A DNA stretch of 64,000 nt from Heterobilharzia americana (GCA_944470555.2 OX104130.1:1116001-1180000); one strand, 5' to 3'. Shown: positions 24,201-35,611, counted from the first letter of the stretch. A program made the numbers and translations. The notes: generated by a model from the letters alone, not told the origin.

Positions 24201-26580
24201 TGTTGTTCCGCTACTTCATAGAGGAGTGCGGTGTTCTTCATATAATTGGTTTTAATGTGAATGAAAGTAGCCTAAAGTTATTTTTGAAGCCAAAACCTTG
24301 AATGGCAACTAAGTCTCAGTGTGTATTCAAGCAAATGAAACCTAGTGAAGCCATCGTTTACTAGTAGAATAATTGACAGAGTACTAGATGGAGTATTTGA
24401 AACCTCCCTGGAAGTGATGTCATCACTGAGATGCGAACCCATATCACTCAGTGTTGAATGCAGTCATAGATATTAATAGTGGAGGATTCAAATCATAACT
24501 GACCTCTTGTCAGTGTCTATCAAAATGTGCCATGGTGCTGGGTCTCTTAGCTTGGTGGCCACATAACCAAACCGTCGATAGAATTCGGTCCGCCCTCAGG
24601 ACTAGATTATACGGAACGGTCTACTCTTCAGCGATCACTCGCATTTGATCGTTAGGTCACATATTTCAGCAGTGAGTGATTCAGGTTTGAATAGCTGACA
24701 GAACAATAGTTTCCTCAAAGGGAAACGCTTTGGTGATAAGTGCGGAGAAGCGCGAAATAAAGGTCCATTATTTCCTGCCAACTGACTCCCACAATCTAAT
24801 CCGTCGAAAAATATCCACAGGATAGTTTGTTGGCACGAATCTGATGTATATTGTTAATTTATAGTCTGTCTTTCGGAATATATTGCATGATCATCTCAGC
24901 AAGCCGGCAAGTTAGACATAAATTCAGTTTTCAGCTGTGAATCGACAGTACTTTTCAACTGTGAATAGTGTTTTTTTAATTTTGCAGCCTGGTAGGTAAT
25001 TTTTAACAGAATCTGAGCCTAGAGTTGGAAAATGATGCATTGCTTCTGGTCAAACGAGTACCAAATAGTTCAGATTTTTCCGGATTGGTTTCACCACACT
25101 TCATTCAGAAGACGATTATTTCATAAATTAAAGGTTTTCTTAGTTATTCAACTTACCTGGAAAATAAAATATTGGGAAAAACCTGTTGTGTTGAAGATTC
25201 AGCTACTTAATATCTAGAGAGAAAAAAGTGATCTAGCATGCACTCGTTTCTTAATCATTGTTTCCATTCTCTTCACTTTTCAAGAATAAGACTAACAGGA
25301 ATTAAGTGTTCGATTAATGGTCAGTTAGAGCTGCGGTCTGATTCCGAAGATTTTAGCAGCCTTCTCCGAAATGAAAATCTAGGGCGAGACAGGATTTAAA
25401 CCAGGGACCTAATGGTCACTAAGTGTCAGTAGATTGAGTGAACCCAATCGACTGATAATTTAAGTGTTGGTGTTACAAATAGTGTACTATCCTATTTTGA
25501 AATTTCTAAGGATTCTTTAAAGTATTTTCAAAAAGATGAATAACGCATTTTGTCCCACCTAATGAAGTATCATGCATTAACCTGAGATAGATGTATGTTA
25601 AAGGTCGGAATTCATTTTCTTATATGCTAAACTGAATTTTTGTGCTCATGCTTTCGATTGACATTCCCGTCAATGTTTTCTGACCCTTCATAGAATCCAT
25701 GTATTGGTGAATTAATACACTGTAGATGCATTCACATATACACATTTGTTGAATGCTTGAAGACAGTCATCAGTGGACAGTCATAGACTAAATCTTCTTA
25801 CTAAATGACTTTAACCTTCTCAGGTGAAACTCTAAGAGGACTGAGAATTCAACCTGAATTTCTGAGCGCTGCATTCTGCGAAACTAAAAACCCGTTGTCC
25901 ATGCAAGGACTAGCCTATTTTAGGTTTTGCTTGATACGCTGGTGAGGATGATTCATTGTAAGAAATAAAAGAGTGATTCGACTCTAAAGGCCACTCCACC
26001 AACTGTTGAAATAACCAGTAAGATGTTGGTATTTACTACGGTATAGTGTAATTTCAAAAACATCAGGAAAACCTAATTGCTTATGGCAGCAGTTGTGAAG
26101 GTGACCTTCTCAGTAGCTCAGATGAGCATTTATTAGCTTCACCTACATGTTACTGATGATATGTGTTAAGTAGTTACCTATTCGGATAGGCTCCCTAGCT
26201 GTCAGTGACCGAAGCATAGTTGCAGAATTAACTGAAAATGTGATATAAGACGAGGATCAATTTTGTGGCGACGTTTCAAATAGAGCCCAACGAGACTTCC
26301 ATTCAAATCGAAAGTAAGTTGGCATCAGTCAATCATTAAACGAGGGCGACTAACAACTGGATAACCAATTCATCCTACTTCTGAACAGTGAGGACCAACA
26401 GCACCAAACATCGTATGTGTTGTCTTCAAGTGTTCTGATGATCAACTTACAACGATAAAGACATTTTACACAACGATAAGTTGATTTGACGTTTTCCATT
26501 CGATTATTTTGCTGCAGCCAGTTAAGATTCTGATTTCAAGATCTCGCAGTGGTTAGATGAGAACGGCGTTCAAGATATTT
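24201..26580. other. mostly unrecognised DNA
   Basis: A weak tRNA-like minus-strand fragment of family C lies near 24400-24500 (plus strand gagatgcgaacccatatcac). The motif AACTGTTGAAATAACCAGTA at 25999-26018 matches repeat D, seen again at 53.3, 56.3 and 61.7 kb. The rest is unrecognised. Confidence 0.4.
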
Positions 26581-26589
26581 CTGGGGTGA

Positions 26590-27340
26590 TCAACAGGTTA
26601 CTTGTTGCAGGGATTCATCTTATCATAGATTTCCTAGATTTGTAGTAAGCAGATGACGTAGTACTGCCAGGTGACTACTCTGATAAGATTCTTGGTCTTC
26701 CTAACACGTTGAGTGAGGATGCCAGAAGGTTCAAGATGTGTTCCTAGTCACACAAATGCAACATGTTGCTCTAGGACCGTTCTTCAAAGGTGTCAGTGGC
26801 AACAACTGGGAAAGAAGTGGCAGAGTATGTTAAACACTTCGTTTACTTCGGAGGTCGGAAGATCACTTTTTGGTTAGTTGGTTGGCCGACGAAATCTGTA
26901 AAGACGTTTGCCAAAAAGCCATCTGCTGCATCGTAATGACGTCGCATTTTCTATGAAGAATCTAGCATACTGCGCTGTAATTCATTCTACCCCATTTCGT
27001 AGAAGTGAAACATGGACATTGAATGTAGAGCAAATGAGAAGGCTTCTTAAGTTTGACGACCACTGCCTTCGCAGTATCACGCGTGTCACCAAGTCGGTGA
27101 AGAAGAATTCAGGTACGGAGTTTTAGGAAGAAGAATAAAGATAGTTGATGGCCTTTTGAACGAGTATAGACTTATGTGGTTGGTACATGTGTTACACATC
27201 CCTGATCACCGTCTACCTCGTCAAACTATTTTAGCTGAAGTAGGTTCAGGAGGTCGGATAGGACAGACTAAACTACGACATCATTGCGTTTAATCTTTGA
27301 CTGTTGTTCTGAGCCGTGCAGGAAAATGGATATTAGGTAA
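26590..27340 (+). mobile_element. RTE/SR2-like LINE fragment (RT YADD box to C-terminus)
   Basis: The plus strand shows ADDVVLPGDYSDKILGLPN, the catalytic ADD box with the residues before it lost to two stops. It continues with LSEDARRFKMC, then EVAEYVKHFVYFGG, then SETWTLNVEQMRRLLKFDDH and CLRSITRV (frame 26908-27126). After another shift come IVDGLLNEYRLMWLVHVLHI and PDHRLPRQT. This order (palm, thumb, RCLR box, WLGHVLR box) is the C-terminal half of an RTE-type LINE. The wording differs from the RTE element at 33.7 kb, so at least two LINE families are present. Confidence 0.75.
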
Positions 27341-27644
27341 AATGCTGTTTAAACCTAACCAAAAAAATAATTTGTGGGCGATTAGTGAAACGCAGTATCT
27401 ATAAAGAATATATTCACATTCGTGGTTTCGGAACGAACTCAAGTGCCAGTTCGCAAGCTCGCTACAGTTTAAACTTCAGACTCATTATGCTTTCTTGGAT
27501 TGTATAGAAGAACATCTAATAAAGCATGCATATTTGAGGCTTACAAAACATCAGTAATGTTTGGTACAAAATCACATTCAGATTTTCAGATTTTTATTAC
27601 ATAATATTTGTGTAATTATCACTTAACTAATCAAGTATGTAATA

Positions 27645-27900
27645 GCGCTAATTTTTGCAACTGTTTTGCGGTTGTAGTCAGAATGGAAAGCCGTTATTAA
27701 TCCTCCAAGCCTGGCCACAGTGCCAAGGGTTGTGAGTAACCTGAAACAATGAATAGGACCCGATCCCGATGAGCTAATACCAGAACTACTTGAACAAAGT
27801 GTTCGTGGTTTATCGTTTAGATTTACTGAGATGTTCGGTGGCAGAAGGTGTAAACAGTTTTCTATATTTTTTCGTGAAAAGTTAAGCACTCGGTTAATTG
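27645..27900 (+). pseudogene. LINE reverse transcriptase N-terminal fragment
   Basis: The plus strand reads LKQ, one stop, IGPDPDELIPELLEQ, then RGLSFRFTEMF. The GPDxxxPELL pattern is the conserved first block of LINE reverse transcriptases. Its family cannot be fixed from so short a piece. The 88-codon minus frame over it is a shadow. Confidence 0.5.
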
Positions 27901-28899
27901 GTCCAATCTAATGTCAGCAACCCCTGTTCACCTTCAGCTTCAAACAGATCAAAATATACACTAAAAAATTGGTAGAGTGTTTGCTTGAAAACTATCCTCA
28001 AGTTGGGATAATCAATCAATGTTCTACTGAAGCATAAATTATCAACAAATATAATTCTGCTTAAGTCCTATCAGATTTGCGAGAAAAAAAATAAATCCCT
28101 TTTAACAACAAGCTGGAGACATATTTGTACATTCTAACTTCAGGAAAATATAATCCTCATTTCATAATCACGTCGAATACTAGTTCAAAGATTAACTGAC
28201 TGTCAACAATACACTCAAACTACCTTAACTGTTAGCTGGTCAATTTTACTGTACACAGTGTCTTACTTACACTTTAAAAATAGATTCTTTACTCTGTATG
28301 GATTGCCCACTTCTGGCATATGAATATCCCTTGGTAAAATTCATCAGAAACACGGTCCAATTACATGTCAGAGATCATGTTCAACCCGGGTCATTAAAAA
28401 AGGGAGTGAAGTGGATTGCATGCAATCTGAAGATTAGCCTAATCTATGCTGCATGTATATGTACATGAGAATCATTTTATATAATAAAAAAGTAATCACA
28501 ATTGATTTGCATGATTAAGATTTTACTCAGTATTCTTCTGATTTTATGTTTATTAGTTTTACTGTATTAACTTGCTGTTAGCTTCAATATTCTATATGTG
28601 TTCTTTCTTTCCCTTACCTCTTCCCACACATACAAACACACATGTACCACCGGCATCCTTCTCCAACCCAGCACAAGCATTTTTATGATTTTGTTTTGAC
28701 TTTAGCTTACTGTTTGGTGAGAAGATATGCCTGTGCATACGCTTATTCCCTTCTTCTTGCTTTTTTCCCCTCTCTCTCTCTCCATTCTGTTTACCTGTTT
28801 ACATCACAGGAAATAATTTATTCAAAAAAGATGACAATCGCTTTTTTATTCTTAGAATTTTCCTTTGTTGTACCGGGTCGCATTCCTCGATATATGTTG
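27901..28899. other. unrecognised intergenic DNA
   Basis: Includes a pyrimidine-rich plus strand around 28590-28820 that produces a spurious 104-codon frame. No gene recognised. Confidence 0.4.
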
Positions 28900-29350
28900 G
28901 TAGATGGGTTTCAATGCGGATGCCTTGATAATTCCTGGATATTCATTATATTGTAGTCTACTTGTTGGTGTATATTCCTATTTAGCTAGATTTGCCTGCA
29001 TCCCAGTGAGTGATTTTGTTCCCCTTAGATTAGAACCTAGAATCCAACGCTTCAAACGCCGAGGCGTTGTCAGCTGGACCATTGGGGCACAAGGACCTGC
29101 CATCACATCAGTAATGGTTATCAGTTGCTGTTTATTGATACTTGCAATTTACCGTCGCTATGCTGGGTCAGATTGCTCACCCCAGCGGACTAGTGTATAA
29201 CTCTTTGTCATTTCAGGTAGTGGGTAAGAGGTTCGAGTCTCAGTGGAGATAAAATCGCTCACTGAGATACTGAAACATCCAGCTGACCAGTCTTGGATAA
29301 GACGAAATGTGAGTCCTAGATTCCACTGCTAGCTGTCAAGTAGACTCGAC
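28900..29350. repeat. inverted family A SINE-like copies
   Basis: The left minus-strand copy begins with the family 3' end (plus strand tgcggatgccttgataatt at 28917) and runs to a tRNA-like region near 29060-29090. The right plus-strand copy has a B box (GGTTCGAGTCTCAGTGG near 29231), CATCCAGCTGACCAGTC, AAGACGAAAT and CTAGATTCCACTGCTAGC. The ribozyme core reads CTGACCA; the eighth core position is C instead of G, which should abolish cleavage. Confidence 0.7.
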
Positions 29351-29378
29351 GATGAAAATTCTCATAAATATTCACTAC

Positions 29379-29770
29379 TAGTAAATCCGCTTCTGAAACT
29401 GGAGTATATTCTCTTCATTTCAAGTTGATATTCATAATGGCAAGTTATCAGCTGGAGACAGATTGAAGACCTCAGATCATTGGATAGGTGCTTCATTCCA
29501 ATATAGGACTCCTCAGTAGCAGGCAATCACAGCTCCACCAGGGATCGATTCCAGAGCGTATAGGTGTGACAGAAGTACGAATGTGTGGACCATTGAAATT
29601 CGACTCAGTGGCTGAATAGTCAACGCGAGACTCTGAGGTCCTGAGTTGCATGGGCGGAGGGGTTGTGAGTGCGTACTGCTGAGGAATCCCACATTAGAAT
29701 GAGACGGCCGTCTAGTGCACGTAGGTTTTTAATGGTTCTAACAATGATTTCATATCGTGATGAATACAGC
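29379..29770. repeat. composite family B unit (minus piece then plus piece)
   Basis: A minus-strand family B 3' half (29415-29550) is joined to a plus-strand copy with head (CTCAGTGGCTGAATAGTCAA) and body (GCGTACTGCTGAGGAATCCC). The first 300 bp, including the junction phrase tacgaatgtgtggaccattg, recur at 39111-39425, so the composite itself was duplicated. Confidence 0.75.
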
Positions 29771-30479
29771 CTTAAAAATAATTGACTCACCAAGAATTAG
29801 TGAATTTATATTTTTCGGCCATGAAATGCCATTTGGCACTAATTAGTCATTGGAGTGAGTTCAGAATGAATGAAGATAAATTGAGTCGAACAGCTATGTA
29901 AATGCTTACTGTATGTGTACAATTCCCATTTCTTGGCACAATTTGAGGTGGCCTCCAATAAATTAGCAAACCAAAGGTCAAATGCTGATTTGGAATTAAG
30001 TACTAAGGAGTCAGCAGTTGAAACTTCGGGTTTTGAGAAAAACATTCTAGAAATCACGGTCCAGAAGTTGCAGCTAAGAGTTAGGGATTTCAAATTAGAG
30101 TTATAATTTCGAGTGAATGATTAGAGGCTATGGCTAGAAGTTCAGTATTCGCTTTTTATAACGATCCACCATATAACATGTATTTATCTTCCCATAAAGG
30201 AAGTTTATACAAGTGTGATCTCCGCCCGAATACATTCAGAAGTTCTATTCACTGACAACTCAATGGAAACAACAAAGTGTTGAAATAGAACTTTCCGTTT
30301 GGACTCATAAAAGAAATGCTTATGAAGTACAGTTGAAAAGTAGGGATTGGAAGTTATAGTTACAACGCTACTGACGTTGCGCTATTTTCAGAATAAACAG
30401 AAATACATCATCATCAATTCAGCATAAGAATATGCATAATCGCCTAACGGTCAAGGTTACTACATCTCGTTTCAGCCCA
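29771..30479. other. unrecognised intergenic DNA
   Basis: Frames on both strands at 29839-30106 overlap but show no recognisable domain. Confidence 0.4.
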
Positions 30480-31000
30480 TCAAGAAAAAAACACGATGAA
30501 GAAGGAAAGAAGCATAGGTTAAAAACAGCAGAAAACATTAAAAAGAGAGGAAGGAGGAATCAGAAAATATTGAATTCACTATAGCAATTAGGATGAAGAA
30601 AACGTGTGGATGCAGCTGCGCCAGTGCCGTTGATTCTGAGCCTTGTCACTTGGAGTCTCCAACTACTGGTTTCTGTAGTTGGGTGGACTGCAAACGCCTG
30701 GTCAAAGACTTCATGCATTGATACCATGTTTAAGCCTGACTACCCTAAGCCTTATTCCACCCTGAACCTACTTCATATAATATTGGGCGACGAGACAGAT
30801 GGTGATTAAGCACGCACAATACAATTTTGAAACATCTGAGTCGATAAATCTTCGAAATTCTACAGACTTACTTGTTTCTTCTTCCTGAAACACCACCAAA
30901 CATCTAGACTACTGATATGTTGACACCACAACAGATGCCTGCTGTGCGAGGCCAATGGTGGCCGAACACCTGAAGCCTTCACTTATTCTCTACCCTCAAC
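30480..31000 (+). repeat. dispersed repeat E, copy 1
   Basis: Shares extended wording with 63540-64000: GGATGCAGCTGCGCCAGTGC, AACTACTGGTTTCTGTAG, TGATACCATGTTTAAGCCTG, CTGAACCTACTTCATATAAT. The nature of the element is unknown and no coding frame is conserved between the two copies. Confidence 0.7.
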
Positions 31001-31527
31001 GGCCATTTTTCCAACCACGTAGTAGAATGGGATGAACCGCAGCCCCGTATACTCTATCTTTATTAGATAATTGAATATCATAGCTGTGCCACAGATTGAT
31101 AACTTGGCAAAAAGCCAGTTGAACTCTATTTTAGTTTTGTTTATTAGAAATATCACACAGTGAAACAGTAGCATTCACTGGATAACGCTTCGGATACACT
31201 TTATTGTCCATATTCATATCAGGTAACTCCACAACTTCGAGACAGTCTTTATATATTTCTAATTTTTCTCCTTCTCTGTGATAACAAGGGTAGTAGAATT
31301 TTCCACATGTCTGGGACAGGTGTCGAATAATTTCGATTGCATGTGTTTGGTGTTGATTTGATAAACAAAGATTCGGTTATCAATCTCTCCCTCTACCCAA
31401 CTAAGTTAGTTGGGTGTGTGATTCTGTGTCATCGCATGCAGAGCTATAGCCAAGCTTTTTTCTAGACTTCTTATCTTATTAGGACCTACTAATCTTGATT
31501 TAGATAAATTTTTGTGCTCTGTTATTC

Positions 31528-31752
31528 TTATCGACCCTGGCTGGTCCGACTGCTTTGACCTATGTACTTGACCTCGCAGTCATTGCAAGGGATCTGGTAA
31601 ACCAGATTATTTTGCTTAGTTGCATCGATAGGATCTTTTAACCTACAAAGCTTATTTCTAAGCAAGTTTGTCGGTTTGAATGCCACTTTAATCCCAGTCT
31701 TATTGGGAATTCTTCGTAATGCTTCTGAGGCACCTTCCTTGTATGGAAACAA
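31528..31752 (-). pseudogene. GIY-YIG endonuclease of PLE-A copy 2
   Basis: The 74-codon frame has PYKEGASEALRR at residues 3-14, VAFKPTN at 23-29, LCRLKDPI at 35-42, the cysteine pair C56 and C59, and YIGQS at 63-67. It is the cleanest copy of this domain in the window. After residue 70 the frame leaves the family sequence, and the catalytic Arg/His/Glu part is lost to a shift. Homologous starts at 3.5 and 57.6 kb make it a piece of a larger polyprotein rather than a separate gene. Confidence 0.8.
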
Positions 31753-32006
31753 AGCAGATGCTTTGAATTCTGTCTTAACCCTGTCGCTATTATTACCATT
31801 AGTAGTGGGATTATTGTTAACAGCACCAGTATCACTACTACTACTATTGCTAATATTTTTCTTTCGATTTCTTATGAATTTATTTATGGATTTTGGTGGG
31901 TAATTATTGAGACGTAGGGTGTTCTTGATGTGTCCAATTTTTTGTCGCAGATTTTCCGATCTACTAGTAAGCTTTTTCGCTCTATCACTTAAGCATTAAA
32001 CTAAGC

Positions 32007-32189
32007 CTACTTTAACTGAAATGGGGTGGGATGATTCGAATGGGTAGGTTTTCTATAGATGAGACTAGTCTCCAGATTTCCTTCTTGTGTTCGTTTAATC
32101 TTGCAATCCAACACTGCTATCTTACCTTCTTCACTTTCCAAATCATAAGTAAATTGGATTGCATTCACTACTGAGTTTTTATGTGCCAA
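32007..32189 (-). pseudogene. reverse transcriptase tail of PLE-A copy 2
   Basis: A 60-codon frame with the PLE block after the RT palm: HKNS near residues 3-6, IQFTYDLE at 11-18, VLDCKI at 27-32 and SLIYRKPTHSN near the end. It stops being PLE exactly where the inverted terminal arm begins (about 32191), so the rest of the RT was never copied or was lost when the arm was joined. Confidence 0.8.
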
Positions 32190-32435
32190 GAACCCTTGTT
32201 ATCACAGAGAAGGAGAGAAAATTAGGAATATATAAAGACTGTCTCGAAGTTGTGGAGTTACCTGATATGAATATAGACAATAAAATGTGTTCGAAGCGTT
32301 ATCCAGTGAATGCTACTGTTTCACTGTGTGATATTTCTAATAAACAAACTAAATAGAATTACAGTCGACCACAGTGCCCACGTTTTACACTTTTATTAGA
32401 GCAGTTGAACGTTAGGCATCTTCATGAAGACCAGG

Positions 32436-33290
32436 TCATGTAATGCAGGTCAACTCTACAGCGTGACATTTGTTGAACTTTAATAACTCATAAGCTGCAA
32501 GTAAACACACTTTTACCTTTATTCTATATTTTACCCATTTTTAAGGCCTTTACAGCAACCTGAGTGCTAAAGATGGCGAAGACGCATGAAACGTTGAAAG
32601 CACCTCCGATCACTAGAGATACTGTTGATTAGTGTTGGCAGTTTGATGAGATGTTTATGAATCATTCTGACCGCCACCGGTTTACAATGCATAGCCCATT
32701 TCTTTAAAATTTCACCTACAAAGAATTTCGAGTATATTTTAAGTACTTTATTTGATCGTAACGTTTCAGAGTATTTGACCTGCATAAAGCAAAATTTTCA
32801 TATCACAGGCTTTGATCCTTTGGAAACTTTAGGGAATATTGAGAGTTGATAGGTAATGATAGAACTAAGGACCCTGGTTTTATCACACTATGGTTTCCTG
32901 TAGAAGTCAACATTTTCGGATTAAGTAATATGATCTGCTTGACAAAACAGTCGGCGTGAAGATTGTGGGTATGAAATATACTTCTGACTGACACAAGTTT
33001 CAAACCAGTCATACCGATCAGTGGTGCTCTCCAGTCAGATAAAGATGATTTAAGCACCGGATGGCCGTGTCGCTGATTTGGAGCGGAGCTCATCAGCCGT
33101 GTATACGAAATGATTCAGCTGACCTTAGCGGCTGCGGCAGGGACTAAAATACTATGTTCTCTTACAACTTTAAGGGGTGGTAAAACCTGCGTTTACATTC
33201 CGAGAACTAGGAGAAATTCGTTAGTAAAGATCTAGCTGACATAGTCGGAAACCGATCGAAGTGATGCAATTATGTTGATGCTTCATATGA
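32436..33290 (-). repeat. ~850-bp dispersed repeat, copy 2 (inverted)
   Basis: Reverse complement of 22254-23100 at high similarity. It lies 75 bp beyond the PLE arm. The minus frame at 32803-33093 (96 codons, starting MSSAPNQRHGHPVLKSS and ending FPKDQSL) is uninterrupted here and shifted in copy 1. It has no recognisable domain and may be a fragment of an element's protein or chance. Confidence 0.85.
32803..33093 (-). CDS. unknown 96-codon frame inside the 850-bp repeat
   Basis: I do not recognise this protein. It starts at an ATG, is predicted soluble and basic in its first third (MSSAPNQRHGHPVLKSS), and ends in PINSQYSLKFPKDQSL. In the other repeat copy the same start and first 48 codons can be read (MSSAPNQRHGHPVLKSS again identical), then two one-base deletions shift the frame; the last 35 codons are again the same in the second frame. 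Agreement between copies is no evidence of selection, since both are recent duplicates. Confidence 0.2.
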   Translation of the reverse strand: MSSAPNQRHGHPVLKSSLSDWRAPLIGMTGLKLVSVRSIFHTHNLHADCFVKQIILLNPKMLTSTGNHSVIKPGSLVLSLPINSQYSLKFPKDQSL

Positions 33291-33708
33291 AAAATTATCA
33301 TCCTTCCAGCCAAAATGGAGAAAACTACTTAGTGATTACCTAGTTGTTAGAGTGGCTTTTAGAGTCACTCGTCATTTACAGCGACTTTGTAATTCTTTTC
33401 AGCAAAGTCCTAGGAATTTCCTGTTTTCTTGTAGTATATTCTAGATCAGCTGAAGGAGATATTTTAAAAAAAATGGAGATGAATAAATTAACCTAAAAAG
33501 CATTTGTTACACGAACTTTAGAGTAAACAGGCGTCAGTGAAAGAAGACCTATAATATGTGTATACAGTGAACTTTGTTAACATTTATGTTATGATTAATA
33601 ACTAGAGAGCAACTAGTTTCAAGTCATCTAGCCCAGATTGCTAACCAGACTGTACCGAGAATTTCGAAATGTGGCCATCAAGCTAGGGGGCTCTCATAGT
33701 GGTACACT
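33291..33708. other. unrecognised intergenic DNA
   Basis: No gene or repeat recognised. This is the flank into which the RTE element inserted. Confidence 0.4.
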
Positions 33709-33724
33709 TTGATGGATGTTTGTT
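33709..33724. repeat. target-site duplication of the RTE element, left copy
   Basis: The 16 bases ttgatggatgtttgtt are repeated exactly at 36986-37001, immediately outside the two ends of the element. Confidence 0.95.
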
Positions 33725-33744
33725 ATTTATTTTTATTTATTAGT

Positions 33745-34090
33745 CCCTTGGGTTCCTAGTGGAACATAGGGCTTCAGTAGCACGCCTCCAGTGACCTCTG
33801 TTCTCCGAGATCTTTTGAACCTGGTCCCACGACAGCCCAGAAGCTCTCACTTCCTCCTCGCACGACCTCCTCCATGTCACCCATCGGACGTCCAACTCGT
33901 CGCTTCCCATGGGGATTCCACTCGAGGGCCCGGCGCGTGATGTCCTCAGTCGGCCTTCTCAGTGCATGGCCAATCCATCTCCACTTCTTCCTGCATATTT
34001 GTTGCATGATAGGTTCTTGGTTGGTTCGTTCCCAGAGCTCCTTGTTGCTTATTCTTTCTGGCCATCTGATCTTCAGCAGCGAAAAAGCGT
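33745..34090 (-). pseudogene. RTE C-terminal region
   Basis: From about 34090 one frame reads KIRWPERISNKELWERTNQE, then RKKWRWIGHALRRP and EWNPHGKRRVGRP. A shift then passes to the frame reading WRRSCEEEV and HWRRATEALCSTRNPRD, ending at a TAA near 33745. The W-IGHALRRP and WRR boxes are typical of the C-terminus behind the RT in this LINE type. The same end is seen in the truncated copies at 1.5 and 56.4 kb. Confidence 0.8.
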
Positions 34091-34356
34091 AAGCAGTTGT
34101 TGATGAATGTCTGTAGTTTATTGGAAATGCCTTTCGTGACGCGCCAAGTCTCTGAGCCATACAAGAGCACTGACTTGACGTTGGTGTTGAAAATCCGTAT
34201 CTTGTTCCGCATGCTGAGTGCAGTAGATCTCCACACTGTTTTCAGGCTAATGAACGCCTGTCTTGCTTTTCCGATTCTGACTTTGACGTCCTCGTCCATC
34301 CCGCCTGTAGTTGAAACAGTGCTTCCTAGATAAGTGAAGGAGGTTACTTCCTTCAA
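33946..34356 (-). pseudogene. RTE post-palm (thumb) region
   Basis: The 136-codon frame has SFTYLGSTVSTTGGMDEDVK at residues 6-25, then IGKARQAFISLKTVWRS, then VKSVLLYGSETWRVTK. These are the conserved blocks that follow the YADD box in RTE-like proteins. After about residue 90 the family sequence continues in another frame. Confidence 0.8.
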
Positions 34357-34549
34357 GTTTCTCCCGTTGACGGTGATTGGAGTTTGTTGTTGTTGTTGTT
34401 GGTGGGTGGTGCGGTATCTTCATCACCTCTGTCTTCTCTATATTCACCTGAAGTCCCGTCTTAGCTGCCTCTTCTATCAACTTGTTAGTTTTTGCCTGCA
34501 GATCTTCAAGTTTATGTGACATTAGGCATAAGTCATCGGCGAAATCCAA
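34247..34549 (-). pseudogene. RTE reverse transcriptase, YADD box
   Basis: The 100-codon frame opens with MDFADDLCLMSHKLEDLQAK. The FADD box holds the two catalytic aspartates of motif C. GLQVNIEKTEVMKI follows in the expected place. A (CAA)n run (about 34383-34401) encodes a Thr/Asn stretch, and the frame is lost soon after. Confidence 0.85.
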
Positions 34550-34988
34550 GTCTTCTAGGTTCTTTTCCGTCGTAAAACCAGCGTATCCCCCTCTTCTCGC
34601 TGCCTACTGTTTGCTGCATGATCCAGTCCACCACAATCAGGAATATCATGGGGGATAGTAGGCAACCTTGTTTCACTCCTGTCTTCACTTCAAAGGCATC
34701 ACTGAGCTTCCCATTGTGGATTACTTGGCATGTGGCATCTTCATATAGTTGTTGAATGAGGCGGATAAAGGTTTGCGGTACTCCGTAGTAGTGAAGCAGT
34801 TTCCAAATTACTTCTCGGTCGACGCTGTCAAAGGCCTTCTCAAAGTCGATGAAGTTGAGGTAGAGAGCTGATTGCCATTCTATGCTCTGTTCTATGATGA
34901 TGCGTAGCGTTGCAATTTGGTCTGCACATGATTTGTACTTCCTGAAAAAAGCCTGCCTGTTCCGGTCGTAGTTTTGAATCCAGTGCAT
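34533..34988 (-). pseudogene. RTE reverse transcriptase, motifs A and B
   Basis: The 151-codon frame contains SCADQIATLRIIIEQ, motif A as NFIDFEKAFDSVDRE with its catalytic aspartate, and motif B as TGVKQGCLLSPMIF. It overlaps by a few codons with the YADD frame, and a shift separates the two. All key residues of the palm are present, split over frames. Confidence 0.88.
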
Positions 34989-35502
34989 CTTTAAGCCTCT
35001 CCAGGATGATGCGGCTTAATATTTTACTTGGGGTGGACAGGAGAGTGATTCCGCACCAGTTCTTGCAAGCACTGAGGTTTCCCTTCTTCGGCAGTTTGAC
35101 AAGGTAACCCTTCTTCCAATCGGCAGGTACCTTCTCTTCCTTCCACACCTTCTGCAATAGTGGTGTGAGCATGTCCGCTGTTGTCTCTGCATCTGTTCTC
35201 AGTGCTTCTGGCGGTATTCCATCTGGTCCTGCTGCTTTCCCGTATTTCAGTAGCTTTATGGCGTTCAGGACTTCCATTTTCGTTGGGGGATTTATGTTCA
35301 CTTGTAATTCAGCGGCTGCAGGTGGTATTTCTGGACGAAGTGCAGGTGGTGGTGGTGGTGGTCGATTCAAGAGCTTCTTGAAGTGGTCGGCCCATTGTTT
35401 CCTCTGTTTCTCTTCTCTCGTAATTAAATTTCCTTCTTCATCTTTTATTGGTTTCATCTGTGTTGGTCTCTTCCCTGATAGCAACCTGGTTATTTGATAC
35501 AA
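34840..35502 (-). pseudogene. RTE reverse transcriptase, N-terminal part
   Basis: The longest open piece near the RT (220 codons). It begins YQITRLLSGKRPTQ, has an acidic/basic linker with a polyproline run from a (GGT)n tract (35343-35363), then KLLKYGKAAGPDGIPPEAL, WKKGYLVKLPKKGNLSACKN and LRPEQAGF. The Arg usually seen after the tryptophan in the NWRGITLLS box is Cys here. The frame then slips into unrelated sequence. Confidence 0.85.
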
Positions 35503-35611
35503 TGTCGTCAGGTCTCTCTTACCTGCAGCCTGTTCTGCTTCACTTGCCAGTGTTTCGTAGAAGTGTCTTTTGTCTTTGCGTGCACTCTTCTTTACTTATT
35601 TGTTCAGTGTT

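Larger units (their letters stand above)
31120..32362 (-). mobile_element. Penelope-like element PLE-A, copy 2, with inverted terminal arms
   Basis: The body is on the minus strand. RT C-terminal sequence (32007-32189: AHKNSVVNAIQFTYDLESEE, then GKIAVLDCKIKRT and YRKPTHSN) is followed by the linker and the GIY-YIG endonuclease (31528-31752). The 3' terminal region (31120-31290) is present a second time, reverse-complemented, at 32192-32362, fused directly to the truncated RT sequence. Inverted or tandem terminal repeats next to a 5'-truncated body are a known hallmark of Penelope elements. The frame is broken between RT and endonuclease and again after the GIY-YIG core. Confidence 0.9.
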
